From Microbispora catharanthi (lineage in GTDB: Bacteria; Actinomycetota; Actinomycetes; Streptosporangiales; Streptosporangiaceae), in assembly GCF_006334915.2 (NCBI RefSeq), contig NZ_VDMA02000016.1, forward strand, positions 183,241 to 247,240: a stretch of 64,000 nucleotides of DNA, in the 5' to 3' direction. The position numbers and the translations under genes were made by a program. A model generated the notes under the pieces. The model ran no database searches. It was given only the letters and a program-made list of their open reading frames with translations, and was not told where the DNA came from. Shown here one piece after another: positions 1-8,253 of this stretch (position 1 is its first letter; every line of letters starts with the position of its first letter).

Positions 1-318
1 GGCGGCGTGCTCGAGTTCCGGTTCCCGCCCGGCGGCTTCGACATGGAGGTCGTCGAGCTGGCTCCGTCCGAGCGGGTGGTGTGGCGGGTGGCCGACGGCC
101 CCGAGGAATGGGTCGGGACGACGATCGACTGGCACCTCCGCCAGGACGGCGACTACACGATCGTGCTGTTCACGCACCGGGGCTGGAAGGAGCCCGTGGA
201 GTTCATGCACCACTGCAGCACCAAGTGGGCCACGTTCCTGATGAGCCTGAAGTCCCTGGTGGAGACCGGCGAGGGCGCGCCGTCGCCGCGGGACGTGCAG
301 ATCAGCGACTGGCACTGA
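1..318 (+). CDS. SRPBCC (AHSA1-like) domain protein, 5'-truncated by window edge
   Basis: The reading frame is open from the first base and ends at TGA 316-318, leaving 105 visible codons. The C-terminal half matches the SRPBCC/AHSA1 fold protein at 45001-45450 in this window. Both carry the run VVWRV.DGP, a strand-rich centre with a conserved HxGW-type segment, then a CST.W...L.SLK helix and a final ISDW/ISRW ending. Family members bind small hydrophobic ligands or act as co-chaperone-like proteins; no substrate can be assigned. The true start lies outside the window. Confidence 0.85.
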   Translation, partial: GGVLEFRFPPGGFDMEVVELAPSERVVWRVADGPEEWVGTTIDWHLRQDGDYTIVLFTHRGWKEPVEFMHHCSTKWATFLMSLKSLVETGEGAPSPRDVQISDWH

Positions 319-343
319 GCCGTCCACGGGTGGCCTGCGGGAG

Positions 344-1504
344 TCAGAGCGGGATCCACTCGGTGGCGACGGTGACCTCGTCCAGCAGCGACGGGATCGG
401 CTCGACCCCGATGCCCGGGCCGGTGGGCACGGTCAGATGCCCGTCCTCGAGCTCGAAGGGCGGTGTGATGTCGGTTCTGTAGTAGCGACGGGAGCCGGAG
501 GTGTCGCCGGGCAGGGTGAAGCCGGGCAACGCGGCCAGCGCGACGTTGGCCGCCCGGCCGATCCCGGTCTCCAGCATGCCGCCGCACCAGACCGCCACGC
601 CGTGGGCGCGGCACAGGTCGTGGATGCGCCGGGCTTCGAGGTAGCCGCCGACCCGGCCGGGTTTGATGTTGACGACCGAGCAGGCGCCGAGGGAGATGGC
701 CGCCGCCGCGTGCTCGGCGGACTCGATCGACTCGTCCAGGCACACCGGGGTGCTGATCGCGGCGGCCAGCCGGGCGTGCTGGACCATGTCGTCGTCGGCC
801 AGCGGCTGCTCGATGAGCAGCAGGCCGAACTCGTCCAGCCGCGCCAGGTGCGGGGCGTCGGCAAGGGTGTAGGCGGCGTTCGCGTCGACCTGCAGCGGCA
901 GCTCGGGCCCGAAACGCTCGCGCACGGCGCGTACGGGCTCCAGATCCCAGCCGGGCTGGATCTTGAGCTTGACGCGGACGTAGCCCTCGTCCAGGTAGCC
1001 GGCGACGGCGTCGAGCAGTTCGGGGACGGAGTTCATGATGCCGACAGAGACCCCGGCGGCCACCCGGCTCCTCGTGGCGCCGAGGAAGCCGGCGAGCGAC
1101 TGCCCGGTGGCACGCAGGTGGGCGTCCAGCACGGCCGTCTCCAGCGCGGCCTTGGCCATGCGGTGCCCCTTGATCGGGCGCAGCGCCTCGTTGACGGCGT
1201 ACGGGCCGGGGTGCGAGGGCAGCGCGGGGATCAGGAAACGGCGCAGCACGTCGGCCGCGCCTTCGGCGTACTCGGAGGAGTAGAGCGGCTGGGTCATCGC
1301 CACGCACTCGCCCCAGCCCTCGGCGTCGGGCGTGACGACGCGCAGCAGCAGCACGTCGCGCCGCGTCTCGGTGCCGAAGGACGTGCGGAACGGCGCGACC
1401 AGCGGCATCGCGATCCGCCGCAGCTCGACACCAGTGATCTTGATGCCCGTGTCTGTCATATCCGTGGTTGTCATATCCGTGGTCTTCATCCCCGTGGTTT
1501 TCAT
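344..1504 (-). CDS. Enolase-superfamily N-acylamino acid racemase / o-succinylbenzoate synthase-like
   Basis: 386 aa from ATG 1504. Enolase-superfamily signature of the OSBS/NSAR group: catalytic KxK in VRVKLKIQ (about residue 180), metal ligands in DANAAY, LIEQPL and CLDES, the second catalytic Lys in NIKPGRVGG, then CGGMLETGIGRAAN. Such enzymes dehydrate SHCHC to o-succinylbenzoate (MenC) and/or racemise N-succinyl amino acids. No men genes lie next to it, but a GNAT transferase and an M20 hydrolase do, in the same overlapping operon, so the racemase role is favoured by context. The start overlaps the upstream stop (TGATG). GTG 1507 is an alternative start, and in-frame ATGs follow at 1489, 1474 and 1459 because of a 15-bp repeat. 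The natural N-terminus of the family resembles IKITGVELRR, just after the repeat. Confidence 0.88.
   Translation of the reverse strand: MKTTGMKTTDMTTTDMTDTGIKITGVELRRIAMPLVAPFRTSFGTETRRDVLLLRVVTPDAEGWGECVAMTQPLYSSEYAEGAADVLRRFLIPALPSHPGPYAVNEALRPIKGHRMAKAALETAVLDAHLRATGQSLAGFLGATRSRVAAGVSVGIMNSVPELLDAVAGYLDEGYVRVKLKIQPGWDLEPVRAVRERFGPELPLQVDANAAYTLADAPHLARLDEFGLLLIEQPLADDDMVQHARLAAAISTPVCLDESIESAEHAAAAISLGACSVVNIKPGRVGGYLEARRIHDLCRAHGVAVWCGGMLETGIGRAANVALAALPGFTLPGDTSGSRRYYRTDITPPFELEDGHLTVPTGPGIGVEPIPSLLDEVTVATEWIPL
1445..1504 (-). repeat. 15-bp tandem repeat duplicating the start codon of the racemase gene
   Basis: Four consecutive 15-bp units, each beginning with ATG and encoding M-(K/T)-(T/D)-T-(G/D), read MKTTG, MKTTD, MTTTD, MTDTG. 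They are followed by the related IKITG. Each unit adds an in-frame potential start codon, so length changes would not shift the frame. Seen directly; the effect on translation is unknown. Confidence 0.85.
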
Positions 1505-2328
1505 CACAGCTCGCGGCCTTCGCCGCCTCTCCTTTCGTCGCGGGCGCCCCGGCGGACGACGTAGCAGGACCTGTCGTGGAATCCGGTGACCCGCGCGCCG
1601 TCGCGCAGCAGGCCGCCGAGCACCTCGCGCAGGGCCAGCCGCCAGGCCCGGGCCGCGGCCGGATCCGTCACGCGCAGGGTCTCGATGTCCCCGGGCACGG
1701 CGACCAGCACCGTCTCGGCGTCGGTGCGGCCCCGCACGGGCCGGCCGCCGTCGTCGTCCAGTCCCGTGACCGCGTCCGGCGGGATCTCCACCGGGGACGG
1801 CTCACGCCGTACGGCGGCGAGCACGGGCGGTGAGGTCAGGCACCAGACGGCGAGCACCCGGTCGGACTCGTCCCCGGCGTTGATCGCGTCGCCCATGCTG
1901 CCGTAGAAGGCCGGCAGGTACTCCTCGGGCCGGGCGCCGAGCTTGGCGAGGTTGAAGTGGGCGTTGCGGCGCACCAGCGGATCGTACGTCCAGGTGATCG
2001 TCTCCAGGCCCCGGTCGAGCGCCCACTTCCGCTGGTGCAGCTTCATCGCGAAGCCGACGCCCCGCCCGGTGAGTGTTCCGGTGATGTGGGAGTGCAGCGC
2101 CCGCCGCGGCGGGGCCGCGACGAACCCGACCGACGCGCCGACCAGCCGGTCGTGCAGGTAGGCCCCCGCGACGTAGTTGCCGGCGTGCGAGAGCGCACGC
2201 AGCATCTCCACCGTGACCGGCGCACCGCCGGGATCCGGCCGCCAGATGCCGCCGAACAGGCGGCAGACCTCCTCGAACTCCCCGATGGCGTGCAACTCGC
2301 GCAGGTCGGGTTCGTCAGGGCCGCTCAT
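1504..2328 (-). CDS. GNAT-family acyltransferase, COG3375-like
   Basis: 274 aa. ATG 2328 overlaps the TGA of the M20 gene (ATGA), and its own TGA overlaps the racemase ATG (TGATG), so the three are probably translationally coupled. The fold is GNAT-like: a GRGVGFAMKLHQRKWAL acetyl-CoA-type loop and helix near residue 95, then WTYDPLVRRNAHFNLAKLG and a YLPAFYGSMGDAINAG.ESDR block typical of the COG3375 group. Relatives sit beside NSAR genes in other bacteria, where a succinyl-CoA:D-amino acid N-succinyltransferase role was established for the Geobacillus kaustophilus pathway. That role is inferred here from context; the acyl donor cannot be read from sequence. Confidence 0.82.
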   Translation of the reverse strand: MSGPDEPDLRELHAIGEFEEVCRLFGGIWRPDPGGAPVTVEMLRALSHAGNYVAGAYLHDRLVGASVGFVAAPPRRALHSHITGTLTGRGVGFAMKLHQRKWALDRGLETITWTYDPLVRRNAHFNLAKLGARPEEYLPAFYGSMGDAINAGDESDRVLAVWCLTSPPVLAAVRREPSPVEIPPDAVTGLDDDGGRPVRGRTDAETVLVAVPGDIETLRVTDPAAARAWRLALREVLGGLLRDGARVTGFHDRSCYVVRRGARDERRGGEGREL

Positions 2329-3440
2329 CCCCGCACCGCCTCGACCAGGCCCGCCAGCAGCGTCGTACGGCCCGGCATCTCGGCCACGACCACGTGCTCG
2401 TCGTCGGCGTGCGCGCCGCCGCCGACCGCGCCCAGCCCGTCCAAGGTGGGGCAGCCGGCCCCGGCGGTGAGGTTGCCGTCCGACGCGCCTCCGACGGCCG
2501 CGCCCGTGAGGGGAGCGAGCCCGAGGCCGGCGGCGACCCGCTGGGCGAGCGCGAACAGGCCGGCCGACGAGGCCGGTTCGAGCGGCGGGCGGTTCGGGCC
2601 GCCGAGAACCTCCAGGCGGGTGCCGGGCGTCCGGGGTGACAGCGCCCGCATCAGCGCGTCCACGCGGAGCTGGGCCGCGACGGTCGGCAGGCGGACGTCC
2701 ACGGCCAGGCGGGCCAGTGCGGGCACGGTGTTCACGGTGGTGCCGCCGGACAGCAGCGTGGGCGTGACCGTCGTTCCGTCCAAGGTCCCGTCCGGGCCGT
2801 CCGCGGCCGCCATCGCGGCGACGGCGAGGATCTGGTGGGCGAGCTCGACTCCGGCGTTGGCCCCCTTGCCGGGGTCGAGGCCCGCGTGGGCGGCCCGGCC
2901 GTGCACCACGATCTCGTACGCCGAGATGCCCTTGCGTGCGGTCTTCAACGCGCCGCCCTCGGCGCTCGCCTCCAGCACGAAGGCGGCGGCGCAGCCGCGC
3001 GCCGACTCCTCGACCAGGGTGCGGGAGGACGGCGACCCGACCTCCTCGTCCCCGGTGACCAGCACGCACACGCCGTCGGGCGAGGGCAGCGCGGCCAGCG
3101 CGTGGAACATCTGCACCAGCCCCGCCTTCATGTCGAACACTCCGGGCCCCCACGCGATCCCGCCGCTGACCGACCACGGCCGCGTGCGGAGGGAGCCGAT
3201 CGGCCAGACCGTGTCATGGTGACCGAGCAGCAGCACGCGCGGCTCGCCGAAGCTCCACCGCAGGTGCGTCACCCCGTCGATCACGATCGTCTCGGGAGGC
3301 ACGCCGAGCAGGCGGCGTCCCTGGCCGGCGACAACGGCGGCGCTGCGGGCCACCGCCTCGTGGTCGGCGGAGAACGACTCGCAGCAGACGAGCTCCTCCA
3401 GGTCCGCGAGCATGGCAGCGGCGTTCACGGCGGTCGTCAC
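2325..3440 (-). CDS. M20-family metallopeptidase, likely N-acyl-L-amino acid deacylase
   Basis: 371 aa from GTG 3440, which overlaps the upstream dipeptidase stop (GTGA). M20 metal and catalytic motifs are all visible: GHHDTVWP (HxD), GVFDMKAG, TGDEEVGS (catalytic Glu pair), VLEASAEGG, the dimerisation-domain GRAAHAG, and a C-terminal GGGAHADDE metal ligand. The layout is like carboxypeptidase G2 and ArgE-type enzymes. Within this operon the most economical role is hydrolysis of N-succinyl (or other N-acyl) L-amino acids made by the racemase. A general aminoacylase or dipeptidase is the alternative. Confidence 0.9.
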   Translation of the reverse strand: MTTAVNAAAMLADLEELVCCESFSADHEAVARSAAVVAGQGRRLLGVPPETIVIDGVTHLRWSFGEPRVLLLGHHDTVWPIGSLRTRPWSVSGGIAWGPGVFDMKAGLVQMFHALAALPSPDGVCVLVTGDEEVGSPSSRTLVEESARGCAAAFVLEASAEGGALKTARKGISAYEIVVHGRAAHAGLDPGKGANAGVELAHQILAVAAMAAADGPDGTLDGTTVTPTLLSGGTTVNTVPALARLAVDVRLPTVAAQLRVDALMRALSPRTPGTRLEVLGGPNRPPLEPASSAGLFALAQRVAAGLGLAPLTGAAVGGASDGNLTAGAGCPTLDGLGAVGGGAHADDEHVVVAEMPGRTTLLAGLVEAVRG

Positions 3441-4498
3441 CGGGGCCTGCCCAGCTCGGCCCGGAACAGCCGCCGCACGTTGCCACCGAGGATCTTCAGG
3501 ATGTCGTCGGCGGGCAGGCCGCGCCGCAGCAGGGCCTCGGTGACCAGGGGCAGCCCGCGTGGCCCGTCCAGCCCGGGCAGGGCGGCGCCGGGGTCGATCC
3601 CGTCGAAGCCGAAGTCCTCACAGCACGGGGGAGTGACGTCGTGCAGCACCTCGCGGACGAAGTCGGGCCCCAGTCCCACGTGGTCGATCCCGGCGACGTC
3701 CGCGACGTGTTCGATGTGGTCCACCAGCCGGTCCACGGTGTGGCCGGCGGAGTCCTCGGCGAGGAAGACGGGGAAGAAGTTGACGCAGACGACCCCGCCG
3801 GTGGCGGCGACGCCGCGGATCTGGTCGTCGGTGAGGTTGCGGTGGTGGTCGCGCAGGGCGCGCGCGGACGAATGCGTCGCCATCACCGGGCGGCCGGCCA
3901 GCTCCAGCACGTGCTCGACCCCGCGTGCGCCCAGGTGGGAGACGTCGAAGATCATGCCGAGCCGCTCCATCTCGCGTACGGCCGCCACCCCGGCATGGGT
4001 CAGCCGGCCACCGGTGGCGTCCTCGCCGCTGCCGTCCGCCAGCGGCGTGCGCCCCCAGTGGGCGATCGAGGCGACGCGTACGCCGAGCCGGTGCAGGGTG
4101 GGCAGCAGTTCGACGGAGGAGTCCAGGCCGGGCATGCTCTCCAGCGCCAGGACCAGGGCGATCACGCCGTCGTCGAGCGCCCGGTCGACCTGCGCGCCGT
4201 CCAGGCACAGCCGTACGGCGTCCGCGTTGCCCTCGGCCAGGGTGTGCGCGCACTCGATCATGCGAAGGGTCTGGCGCAGCGCGCCCTCCGGGCGGTAGCG
4301 GTCGTCGACGAAGACCGGCAGCACCTGGAGGTCGACTCCGCCGTCCCGCAGCTGGGGCAGCCACCGTTCCCGGAAGAACTCCGCCCACCGGGCCGGCGGG
4401 CGTTCGGCGACCGCCATCAGCAGGTCGTTGTGCGTGTCCGCGACGACCGCGCGGTGGTGGAGGCGCTGGTGGGGATGCTGGTGGAGTTCGACTGACAC
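3437..4498 (-). CDS. Membrane (renal) dipeptidase family protein, M19
   Basis: 353 aa from GTG 4498. M19 zinc ligands are recognisable: ADTHNDLL (HxD) near residue 21, the bridging Glu in LALESMPG, His in FDVSHLG and in MATHSSARALRDHHRN, and Asp in GLGPDFV. These enzymes cleave dipeptides and often accept a D-residue at the C-terminal position. It is first in a four-gene operon with the M20, GNAT and racemase genes, so it could release D-amino acids for them. A TACCGT box sits 7 bases before GTG and no Shine-Dalgarno is present, suggesting a leaderless operon mRNA. No signal peptide is evident, so a cytoplasmic location is likely. Confidence 0.9.
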   Translation of the reverse strand: MSVELHQHPHQRLHHRAVVADTHNDLLMAVAERPPARWAEFFRERWLPQLRDGGVDLQVLPVFVDDRYRPEGALRQTLRMIECAHTLAEGNADAVRLCLDGAQVDRALDDGVIALVLALESMPGLDSSVELLPTLHRLGVRVASIAHWGRTPLADGSGEDATGGRLTHAGVAAVREMERLGMIFDVSHLGARGVEHVLELAGRPVMATHSSARALRDHHRNLTDDQIRGVAATGGVVCVNFFPVFLAEDSAGHTVDRLVDHIEHVADVAGIDHVGLGPDFVREVLHDVTPPCCEDFGFDGIDPGAALPGLDGPRGLPLVTEALLRRGLPADDILKILGGNVRRLFRAELGRPR

Positions 4499-4505
4499 GC
4501 CGCTG

Positions 4506-4511
4506 ACGGTA
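4506..4511 (-). promoter_or_regulatory. Candidate -10 box of leaderless operon promoter
   Basis: TACCGT followed by 7 bases and then the GTG start of the dipeptidase gene. It fits the actinobacterial leaderless pattern TANNNT-N6/7-start. It drives the operon at 4498 to 344 by inference. Confidence 0.5.
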
Positions 4512-4618
4512 CGGCAGGGAGGGAGCGGGTTAGTTCGTGCGGTCTCACCAAAGACCGGCGTGATGTTCGTCCGTTCGCACAAAGGCCTCACATTACTTTG
4601 TAAAGGCAGTCCACTGAA

Positions 4619-4624
4619 TAAGCT
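4619..4624 (+). promoter_or_regulatory. Candidate -10 box of leaderless YigZ-like gene
   Basis: TAAGCT, 6 bases, then GTG 4631; no purine-rich ribosome site precedes the start. The divergent operon promoter lies about 110 bp away. Confidence 0.4.
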
Positions 4625-4630
4625 GACCTC

Positions 4631-5251
4631 GTGGCAGCGCCGTACCGGACGATCAGGGGCATCGTCGAGCACGAGATCGAGATCCGCCGTTCGCGCTTCG
4701 TCTGCGCGCTCGCCCCTGCGGCCACGGAGGAGGCCGCGCGGGAGTTCGTCGCCGAGCGCAGGCGGCTCTACGCCGACGCGACCCACAACTGCTCGGCGTA
4801 CGTCGTCGGCGAGAGCGTGCGCAGGGCGGACGACGACGGGGAGCCCGGCGGCACGGCCGGCACGCCGATGCTGGAGATGCTCACCCGGCGCGGCTTCGCC
4901 GACGTGGCCGCCGTCGTCACCCGCTACTTCGGCGGGGTGCTGCTGGGCGCGGGCGGCCTCGCGCGGGCGTACGGCGGCGCGGTGGGGGAGACGCTCGACC
5001 GGGCGGAGGCGGTCGAGATGGTCCCCGCGGCGGTCGTGACCGTGTCGGTCGGCCATGCCCAGGCCGGGAGGCTGGAAAGCGACCTGCGCGCCTCGCCGTA
5101 CGCGCTGCGCGGTGTGGACTACGGCGCGCGGGTCGCCTTCGAGGTGGCGGTGGCCGAGGACCGGCTGCCCGTCTTCGAGGAGTGGATCGCGGCGGTCACC
5201 GCCGGGCGGGCCGTGACCGCGCTCGGCGGCACCGTCCACCTCGCCCGCTGA
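4631..5251 (+). CDS. YigZ/IMPACT family protein
   Basis: 206 aa from GTG 4631, the usual family length. The UPF0029/IMPACT N-terminal domain is clear: IEIRRSRFVCAL, ATHNCSAYVVG, DDDGEPGGTAGTPML and VVTRYFGGVLLGAGGLARAYG. A ferredoxin-like C-terminal domain (about residues 140-205) follows. E. coli YigZ and eukaryotic IMPACT are linked to nucleotide or translation-control binding, but the bacterial biochemical role is not settled. It is divergent from the dipeptidase operon, with no sign of a shared function. Confidence 0.92.
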   Translation: MAAPYRTIRGIVEHEIEIRRSRFVCALAPAATEEAAREFVAERRRLYADATHNCSAYVVGESVRRADDDGEPGGTAGTPMLEMLTRRGFADVAAVVTRYFGGVLLGAGGLARAYGGAVGETLDRAEAVEMVPAAVVTVSVGHAQAGRLESDLRASPYALRGVDYGARVAFEVAVAEDRLPVFEEWIAAVTAGRAVTALGGTVHLAR

Positions 5252-5575
5252 CTGGAGGCGCTCCTCACCTGCTGGGCGCGACTATGCGCGCTGCCGAAAC
5301 CCGCATGATCACAGCGAACAGTCTCATCAATCCCGGCACCCGCCTTCCAGGGGGCGGTCGCGGATCTACTCGTGTTCCATCCCCGACTGCGCGGCCAGCG
5401 TGGTAGAGCAACGCGGCGCGCGCACGAACGGTGGCGTCGGCGTACGGCCCGGACATTTGTTCAAGACGCCGACGCGCACCGGCGGCGACCGTAGGCCCAT
5501 GACTATTTCCCCGGGGCTCGACGGCCCTGCTGCTTCGACGACGCCGACCTGCGGTTGCCGCACCGGCAGGCTGAT
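5252..5575. other. Intergenic region without a recognisable gene
   Basis: About 320 bp between the YigZ-like gene and the anchored hydrolase. Open frames exist on both strands but none has a protein signature or a plausible ribosome site. No strong hairpin was found. Confidence 0.5.
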
Positions 5576-6526
5576 GTGAACAGGCCGGCACGGCGCCGGC
5601 GGCGCCTCTTGATCACCTCGGCTGTCCTTTTCGTCGCCGCCGGGTCGCTTCTCGTGAACGCGGAGGTGGTGACGCGGCAGAGCGCCGAGGCCAGTGGGAA
5701 TCCGACCCTGCCCCTCAACGGGGGGAACATCTACGTGCGCCAGGACGGCCCCCGCGATGCCCCGGCACTCGTATTGATCCACGGGCTCGCCGCGTCGACC
5801 CGCTCGTGGGACGCGCTCGTTCCGCTGCTGACCAAGTCCCATCGCGTCATCCGAATCGACCTGCTCGGGCACGGCAGGTCGGCCAAACCGGTCGGCGGTG
5901 GCTACGGGATGCCGGAGCAGGGACGCCGGGTCGGTGAGGCCATGGACCGGCTCGGGGTCAAGCGCGCCGTAGTGGTCGGCCATTCCACCGGCGGCGCGGT
6001 CGCCACCGCGCTCGCCGAGCAACGCCCCGACCTGGTGACCTCGCTCGTGCTCATCGACACCGCGCCCAGTCTGGACGCCTTCATCTCAAGCGGCTTCGTC
6101 GGTGGGCTCTTGTCCGACCCCGTCATCGGGCAGCTGCTGTGGCGGCTTCGGACCGACGGCCTGATCCGCCAGGCCGCGAGCACCGCGTTCAGCCGCCCCG
6201 GCTACCAGGTCCCGCAGTCGGTTGTGGACGACGCGCGCGGCATGACCTACCACGCCTTCATCGCGACATCGCAGGACGGCGACGACTATGTGAAGCAGCG
6301 CACGCTCCCCGATCGGCTGATTTCCCTCGGCAAGCCGCTGCTGGTGATCTTCGGTGAGGAAGACCGGAGATGGCGATCCTCCTCCGCCGCCGAATACCGC
6401 GCTGTTCCGGGCGCGAAAGTGGAGGTGCTGCCCGGTGTCGGGCACTCGCCCATCATGGAGGATCCGCCGCGGACCGCCGCGCTTCTTCTGGCCTTCACCG
6501 CGAGCCACACCACCCAGGCGCGCTGA
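5576..6526 (+). CDS. Alpha/beta hydrolase with N-terminal membrane anchor
   Basis: 316 aa from GTG 5576; an upstream in-frame TTG at 5555 is a weaker choice. The N-terminus RRRRRLLITSAVLFVAAGSLL is a positively charged segment plus one membrane helix, so the protein is anchored or exported by this segment. The hydrolase core shows the oxyanion segment LIHGLAAS, DLLGHGRSAKP, nucleophile Ser in VVGHSTGGAVA, acid in FGEEDRRW and His in GVGHSPIMEDP. All triad elements are present, so it should be active. The substrate is unknown; haloperoxidase-like and MhpC-like esterases are closest by eye. Confidence 0.85.
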   Translation: MNRPARRRRRLLITSAVLFVAAGSLLVNAEVVTRQSAEASGNPTLPLNGGNIYVRQDGPRDAPALVLIHGLAASTRSWDALVPLLTKSHRVIRIDLLGHGRSAKPVGGGYGMPEQGRRVGEAMDRLGVKRAVVVGHSTGGAVATALAEQRPDLVTSLVLIDTAPSLDAFISSGFVGGLLSDPVIGQLLWRLRTDGLIRQAASTAFSRPGYQVPQSVVDDARGMTYHAFIATSQDGDDYVKQRTLPDRLISLGKPLLVIFGEEDRRWRSSSAAEYRAVPGAKVEVLPGVGHSPIMEDPPRTAALLLAFTASHTTQAR

Positions 6527-6565
6527 ACAAGACGACGCTGAGGAGCCCGGCCGGACCGGCCTGCG

Positions 6566-7141
6566 GTGCGGGTGGATCCGGCCGATGTGCTCCGCCGTAC
6601 GTGTTACCCGACACACTTCGCCAAGACAGGGGACGGCGGTGCGATCGCGGTGCGTATCGCGCTCGACTACCCGGACGAGGTGCGTGCGCTGATCGGTGTC
6701 GTTCCGTGGAACGCTGCGGGGACGACTGCCGGGGACGAGGTGATCGTCGGCTTCGATGCCGCATACGGCGATGCCGAGGCCCTCGCGCAAGCAGTGGCGG
6801 CAATCTCCGTGGACCCGTCGAAGACCTCGGGTCTGACGCGCGGCATGCTGACCGTCACCGAACAGATGTGGCACGGCTGGCTGGCCGGCGGTGCGCTGAC
6901 AAGCCAGGCCGACGAGCTGTCTGAGATACGCGTACCGACCTGCTACATACTCGGCGGGAAGGACGTCGTCGTAGATCAGGCCAAGCAGCTGGACGACGTG
7001 CGGCGCATCCCCGGAGGCCGTGCGGTCCTGCTGAGCGACCTTGGACACCTGTGTGGTCTCGAGATGCCCGACGTCGTCGCGAACGAGATCTCGAACTTCC
7101 TGGAGACGGAGATACGCACCGATCCAGCCGAAAGTCGTTGA
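6566..7141 (+). pseudogene. 5'-truncated alpha/beta hydrolase
   Basis: The 191 readable residues correspond to the part of an alpha/beta hydrolase after the nucleophile elbow: GGAIAVRIALDYPDEVRALIGVVPW, a cap region, then the acid segment ILGGKDVVVD and the His segment DLGHLCGLEMPDVV. The oxyanion strand and the GxSxG serine are missing; the frame begins with unrelated residues (RTCYPTHFAKTGD). It abuts the intact hydrolase by 39 bp. It is probably a decayed remnant of a second hydrolase, judged from the missing catalytic serine. Confidence 0.65.
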
Positions 7142-7204
7142 GAGGCCAGGACGCCGGATGGTCCGCTTCAGCACGTTGTGAATCTCCCGCAGGTGTTCGG
7201 ATCG

Positions 7205-7645
7205 TCAGCCACTGTCGAGGACTCGGTTGAGCAGGTCGACGATCATTTTCGATTCCGAGGGGGAGAGGGCGCGCAGTAGCTCATTCTGGGCGTCGGCGAT
7301 GAGGGCGCTGAGCCTCTCCAGATGGTCTTTGCCCGCGGGGGTGAGCGTGACGATATTGCGCCGGCCGTCGGCCGGGTCGGGACGCTGTTGCAGAAATCCT
7401 TGCTCGACCATCGCGTTGACCCCCGTCACCACATCGCTGCGATCGATTCCGGTGCATCTGCCCAGATCGGCTTGGCTGGATGGGCCGAACTCGTCGAGGG
7501 CCGACAGCATCGCGAACTGGCGTCGGGAACTCGTGCCGGCTAGCGCTCGGTCGGTCAGCCGGTTGGCCGCGATCGCCGCCTGATTGATCACCCAGCTCGG
7601 CAGGACGCGCAGCCGGGCGGGTGTCGGGTGCGTAGTGCTGTCCAC
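7205..7645 (-). CDS. MarR-family transcriptional regulator
   Basis: 146 aa from GTG 7645. The winged helix is typical of MarR: SSQADLGRCTGIDRSDVVTGVNAMVEQGFL as recognition region, then the wing QRPDPADGRRNIVTLTPAGKDHL and a C-terminal dimerisation helix. It is divergent from a second MarR-like gene, and three copies of an 11-bp palindrome lie between them. Autoregulation through these sites is likely. The start codon lies next to the palindromes, with GGTGAG as the only ribosome-site candidate. Confidence 0.9.
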   Translation of the reverse strand: MDSTTHPTPARLRVLPSWVINQAAIAANRLTDRALAGTSSRRQFAMLSALDEFGPSSQADLGRCTGIDRSDVVTGVNAMVEQGFLQQRPDPADGRRNIVTLTPAGKDHLERLSALIADAQNELLRALSPSESKMIVDLLNRVLDSG

Positions 7646-7666
7646 CTCACCAGGTTAACCGATTGT

Positions 7667-7720
7667 TGGTGTCACCATCAATCTTGTGTATGGTTGGTGG
7701 CACCATCATTGGTGGCACCA
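7667..7720. promoter_or_regulatory. Three-copy palindromic operator TGGTGNCACCA
   Basis: Perfect 11-bp palindromes at 7667-7677 (TGGTGTCACCA), 7695-7705 and 7710-7720 (both TGGTGGCACCA), with centres 28 and 15 bp apart. They fill the gap between the divergent MarR gene (start 7645) and MarR-like gene (start 7768). This is the expected binding site of one or both regulators; which one binds is inference. Confidence 0.75.
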
Positions 7721-7767
7721 ACAGAAGTGGGAGTGCTGCCAGACCGTCACGTCACAAGGAGACTCGG

Positions 7768-8217
7768 ATGACCGTGAACCCCGAATCGCGTCCCAGCCTC
7801 GGCCGCGCGTTAGGCGAGACCGCGCGCCTGATCGGCAAGTTGCACCGTCGCGCCCTCGCGGACTTCGACTCGGACTTCCCCACCTGGATGCTCCTGACCC
7901 TGCTCCGGGAGGCGGATGTTCCATTGCCCCTCGACGAGGTGGCGAAGGAACTCAACCGCCGTCTGGACCTGGCCGAGCCGGACACCGTACGGGTGCTCGA
8001 GCGCGCCGCTGCGGCGGGCCACATCACGTACCAGCCCGAAAACGCCTCCGCTGAAGCGGAACTCACCGAAGCCGGCAGGGACTACTTCACGGCCCTGTAC
8101 GCGCATGCGCGCAAGGTCACGGATGCCGCCTTCGAGGGCATCGACGCGGCCGGGCTCGACACCGCTCTCACGGTGGTGCTGGCGGCCAAAGAACGCGCCG
8201 CCGCCGTACTCGGCTGA
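7768..8217 (+). CDS. MarR-like winged-helix protein
   Basis: 149 aa from ATG 7768 with AAGGAG 7757-7762. Helical N-terminus, then WMLLTLLREADVPLPLDEVAKELNRR, LAEPDTVRVLERAAAAGHITYQ and a short wing ELTEAGRDYFTALYAHARK, which is the MarR/PadR-like order, with a C-terminal helix. It lies just downstream of the three palindromes and 36 bp before a secreted protein gene, so the two are probably cotranscribed. The wing is shorter and more acidic than in the neighbouring MarR protein. Classification to the exact family is not firm. Confidence 0.75.
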   Translation: MTVNPESRPSLGRALGETARLIGKLHRRALADFDSDFPTWMLLTLLREADVPLPLDEVAKELNRRLDLAEPDTVRVLERAAAAGHITYQPENASAEAELTEAGRDYFTALYAHARKVTDAAFEGIDAAGLDTALTVVLAAKERAAAVLG

Positions 8218-8253
8218 CCAAGCGACCACCCGACGCAACGAGGAAACGCTCTC

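Noticed and set aside
153..1307. Long minus-strand frame overlapping the racemase gene
   Set aside because: It is the shifted shadow of the enolase-family gene, with Arg/Pro/Ala-rich composition and no motifs.
5265..5591. Minus-strand frame in the gap after the YigZ-like gene
   Set aside because: No recognisable motif, no ribosome site, and it overlaps the next gene; left as intergenic.
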